The notes under the pieces were generated by a model that had not been told where the DNA came from, searched no databases, and worked only from the letters and a program-made list of their open reading frames with translations. Of a DNA stretch of 64,000 nucleotides, positions 60,593 through 64,000 are shown in pieces (within the stretch, counting starts at the first letter, position 1; every line of letters begins with the position of its first letter). Source of the stretch: Streptomyces ureilyticus (lineage in GTDB: Bacteria; Actinomycetota; Actinomycetes; Streptomycetales; Streptomycetaceae); assembly GCF_011045025.1 (NCBI RefSeq), contig NZ_JAAKZX010000028.1, positions 1 to 64,000 on the forward strand, in the 5' to 3' direction. The position numbers were made by a program, and so were the translations under genes.

Positions 60593-60868
60593 ATGAGCGT
60601 CAACGTCCGCATCCCCACCATCCTTCGCACCTACACCGGCGGCAAGGCCGAGGTCGCCGCCGAAGGATCGACCCTCGCCGAGGTCATCGCCGACCTGGAG
60701 AAGAACCACACCGGTATCGCGGCGCGGGTCCTGGACGACCAGGGCAAGCTGCGGCGGTTCGTCAACGTGTACGTGAACGATGACGATGTGCGGTTCGAGC
60801 AGGGGCTGGAGACGGCGACGCCCGACGGGGCCGGCGTTTCGATCATTCCGGCGGTCGCCGGAGGCTGA
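60593..60868 (+). CDS. MoaD/ThiS-type ubiquitin-like sulfur carrier
   Basis: The 91-residue beta-grasp protein ends in the diagnostic SIIPAVAGG; the terminal Gly-Gly is the site of adenylation and thiocarboxylation. The start VNVRIPTILRTYTGGKAEV and FVNVYVNDDDVRF strand are typical. In actinobacteria the thrC-adjacent member has been linked to cysteine/methionine sulfur transfer (CysO-like), which fits the SAM-controlled operon. The gap to thrC is 69 bp, so co-transcription is likely. Confidence 0.88.
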   Translation: MSVNVRIPTILRTYTGGKAEVAAEGSTLAEVIADLEKNHTGIAARVLDDQGKLRRFVNVYVNDDDVRFEQGLETATPDGAGVSIIPAVAGG

Positions 60869-60932
60869 CCATTCGGCACAGTGCCGAAGGCTGGTCGTTA
60901 CCGTCGGTAATGCAAGTCACTCAGGGTTCATC

Positions 60933-60971
60933 GAATTGCCCCCTCCGTAAGTTAAACGGAGGGGGCAATTC
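60933..60971 (+). terminator. Terminator hairpin after the MoaD-like gene
   Basis: A 16-bp perfect stem gaattgccccctccgt with its complement and a 7-base loop, 65 bp past the stop. Confidence 0.85.
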
Positions 60972-61020
60972 TGTATGGTTGAGCGCGGTACAGTTGGGGA
61001 ACCTGGTGCTCCCGCGGGCC

Positions 61021-61106
61021 GAATGCATGTGCATTCCTGATTGATGCCCGATAAGAAGTAGCCAAAGTGTGCAGGTCTTTTACGTCATATGCTCCTTTTA
61101 TGGAGC
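61021..61106. promoter_or_regulatory. Palindrome and hairpin upstream of the cold-shock gene
   Basis: gaatgca-tg-tgcattc (61021-61036) is a perfect palindrome. A short hairpin gctcc-ttttat-ggagc lies at 61091-61106. Both are in the otherwise gene-free 350 bp before the cold-shock gene, where the promoter and a long leader are expected. Confidence 0.4.
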
Positions 61107-61324
61107 CCGACTTGCCCCCATCTAGGGTGAATTCTCCGTACATTCCGGATCGGGTATGGCCAAGATTTCTCGTCCGACTGACCTGTTGCAGACGGCAGTT
61201 GGGCAGATACATTCAGCCGCGGTCGACGCGTTCCGGCGCACACCCCCAACCGTTGGGGGGTGAGGTCTGACCCGGATCCGCGAAGTGTGGATCTGTGCAA
61301 GGGCCAGTAATAGGGGAGTTAGGC

Positions 61325-63477
<2,153 letters not shown>

Positions 63478-63515
63478 TCCGGTTCTTCCACCGGGTCGGA
63501 CCTGTCCGTCCAGTA

Positions 63516-63555
63516 CCGAGGGCGGCATCCCTGTTCGTGGGGGTGCCGCCCTCGG
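63516..63555 (+). terminator. Terminator hairpin after groEL2
   Basis: ccgagggcggca(t/c)cc pairs with gggtgccgccctcgg (about 15 bp, one wobble) around a 10-base loop, 38 bp past the stop. Confidence 0.8.
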
Positions 63556-63712
63556 GCGTTGCCTGGATCACAGTGGGGAGCGACCCAGCGCAGGACGGAA
63601 ACCGTGACCGCGTCGCCGAGGAGCCGATGCCACTTTGATGCGGCCGTCCCGCTGCGGATGATTCGCTTCATTGCTACATTAGCGATGTCGTTAATTAGAG
63701 CAGGGGGTTCCA

Positions 63713-64000
63713 ATGGCACGCGTCTGCGTCTATCGGTACGACGAAGTCGACGGCGTACCGCTCCGTGAGGTTGACGGATGGTTCGAGACCGACCAGGCCA
63801 AGGCCACATATCCGGAGGCGGTGCGCGAGGAGCGGTCGACCGTACGCCGCTGGAGGGGCGGGAGGGAGAGCGTCACGCGGGCGGTGCGGGAGAGGCTGTT
63901 GCGTACGGCCGGGGATCGCTGGGTGCTGGAGACGGCCCTGATCCGCAGGGAGCTGGCCGACAGGTTTCCCGGCGGTGACCGGCATGAGTTTCTCTCCGAT
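63713..64000 (+). CDS. Hypothetical protein, N-terminal part (cut by the window end)
   Basis: ATG 63713 with caggggg upstream starts a frame open to the window edge (96 residues seen). It begins MARVCVYRYDEVDGVPL and continues with charged, arginine-rich helical sequence (TVRRWRGGRESVTRAVRERL). No family is recognised. The upstream 60 bp are notably AT-rich (ttgctacattagcgatg, ttaatta), marking a strong or recently acquired promoter. Confidence 0.55.
   Translation, partial: MARVCVYRYDEVDGVPLREVDGWFETDQAKATYPEAVREERSTVRRWRGGRESVTRAVRERLLRTAGDRWVLETALIRRELADRFPGGDRHEFLSD

Overview
The window is high-GC actinobacterial chromosome, almost certainly from a Streptomyces species. Gene order and protein sequences follow the core stretch of S. 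coelicolor that runs from the SCO4226-type nickel-binding protein through phoU/phoR/phoP, carD, ispD/ispF, cysS, rlmB and msiK, and later cdgB, otsB, nagK/nagA, otsA, gpgS, thrC and groEL2. This assignment rests on recalled family sequences and gene order, not on a search.

Layout. 1-3.5 kb: the tail of a sugar-binding protein, tandem palindromes, a DUF234-type ATPase and a glycosidase-fold protein. 3.6-17 kb: conserved core genes. These are a metal-binding pair, the phosphate regulon switch (phoU divergent from phoR-phoP with two PHO boxes), a lipoprotein, carD, the isoprenoid genes ispD-ispF, cysS, rlmB, a DoxX membrane protein and a sugar nucleotidyltransferase. 17-18.4 kb: msiK, the shared ATPase of sugar ABC importers. 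18.5-22.6 kb: a decayed accessory zone around a tRNA-Thr, holding an orphan TnpB, tandem repeats and three gene relics. 22.6-30.8 kb: an accessory block with a P450/ferredoxin pair under a divergent MarR regulator, a secreted ribosome-inactivating protein with an intact active site, a large HTH-NTPase-WD40 protein, and a small secreted protein with a pore-forming-toxin-like stretch.

31-47 kb: housekeeping and metabolic genes. They include a secreted propeller protein, hydrolases, two flavoproteins, a SoxR-boxed quinone reductase, an M1 peptidase lipoprotein, a WhiJ/AbaA-like regulator triad (HATPase, XRE, DUF397), terD, arfB and a flavin reductase. 47-57 kb: cdgB (cyclic di-GMP synthesis), a carbohydrate-binding membrane protein, trehalose genes (otsB, otsA) and an aminosugar region. 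In that region a sugar-binding lipoprotein is divergent from a one-piece nagK-nagA gene across a DasR-like site. 57.8-64 kb: gpgS, a SAM-I riboswitch leading thrC, a MoaD-like protein, a cold-shock protein, groEL2 behind two CIRCE elements, and a gene cut by the window edge.

Themes. Several genes meet in aminosugar and sugar uptake (msiK, the binding protein, nagK-nagA, the PfkB kinase) and in osmolyte synthesis (otsA, otsB, gpgS). Regulatory sites visible in the DNA include PHO boxes, a SoxR box, CIRCE elements, a DasR-like site, a BldD-like palindrome, a MarR-type operator and a SAM riboswitch. The most unusual items are the nagK-nagA reading-frame fusion across a dispersed intergenic repeat, the ribosome-inactivating protein and its neighbours, the SAM riboswitch in front of threonine synthase, and the TnpB zone.
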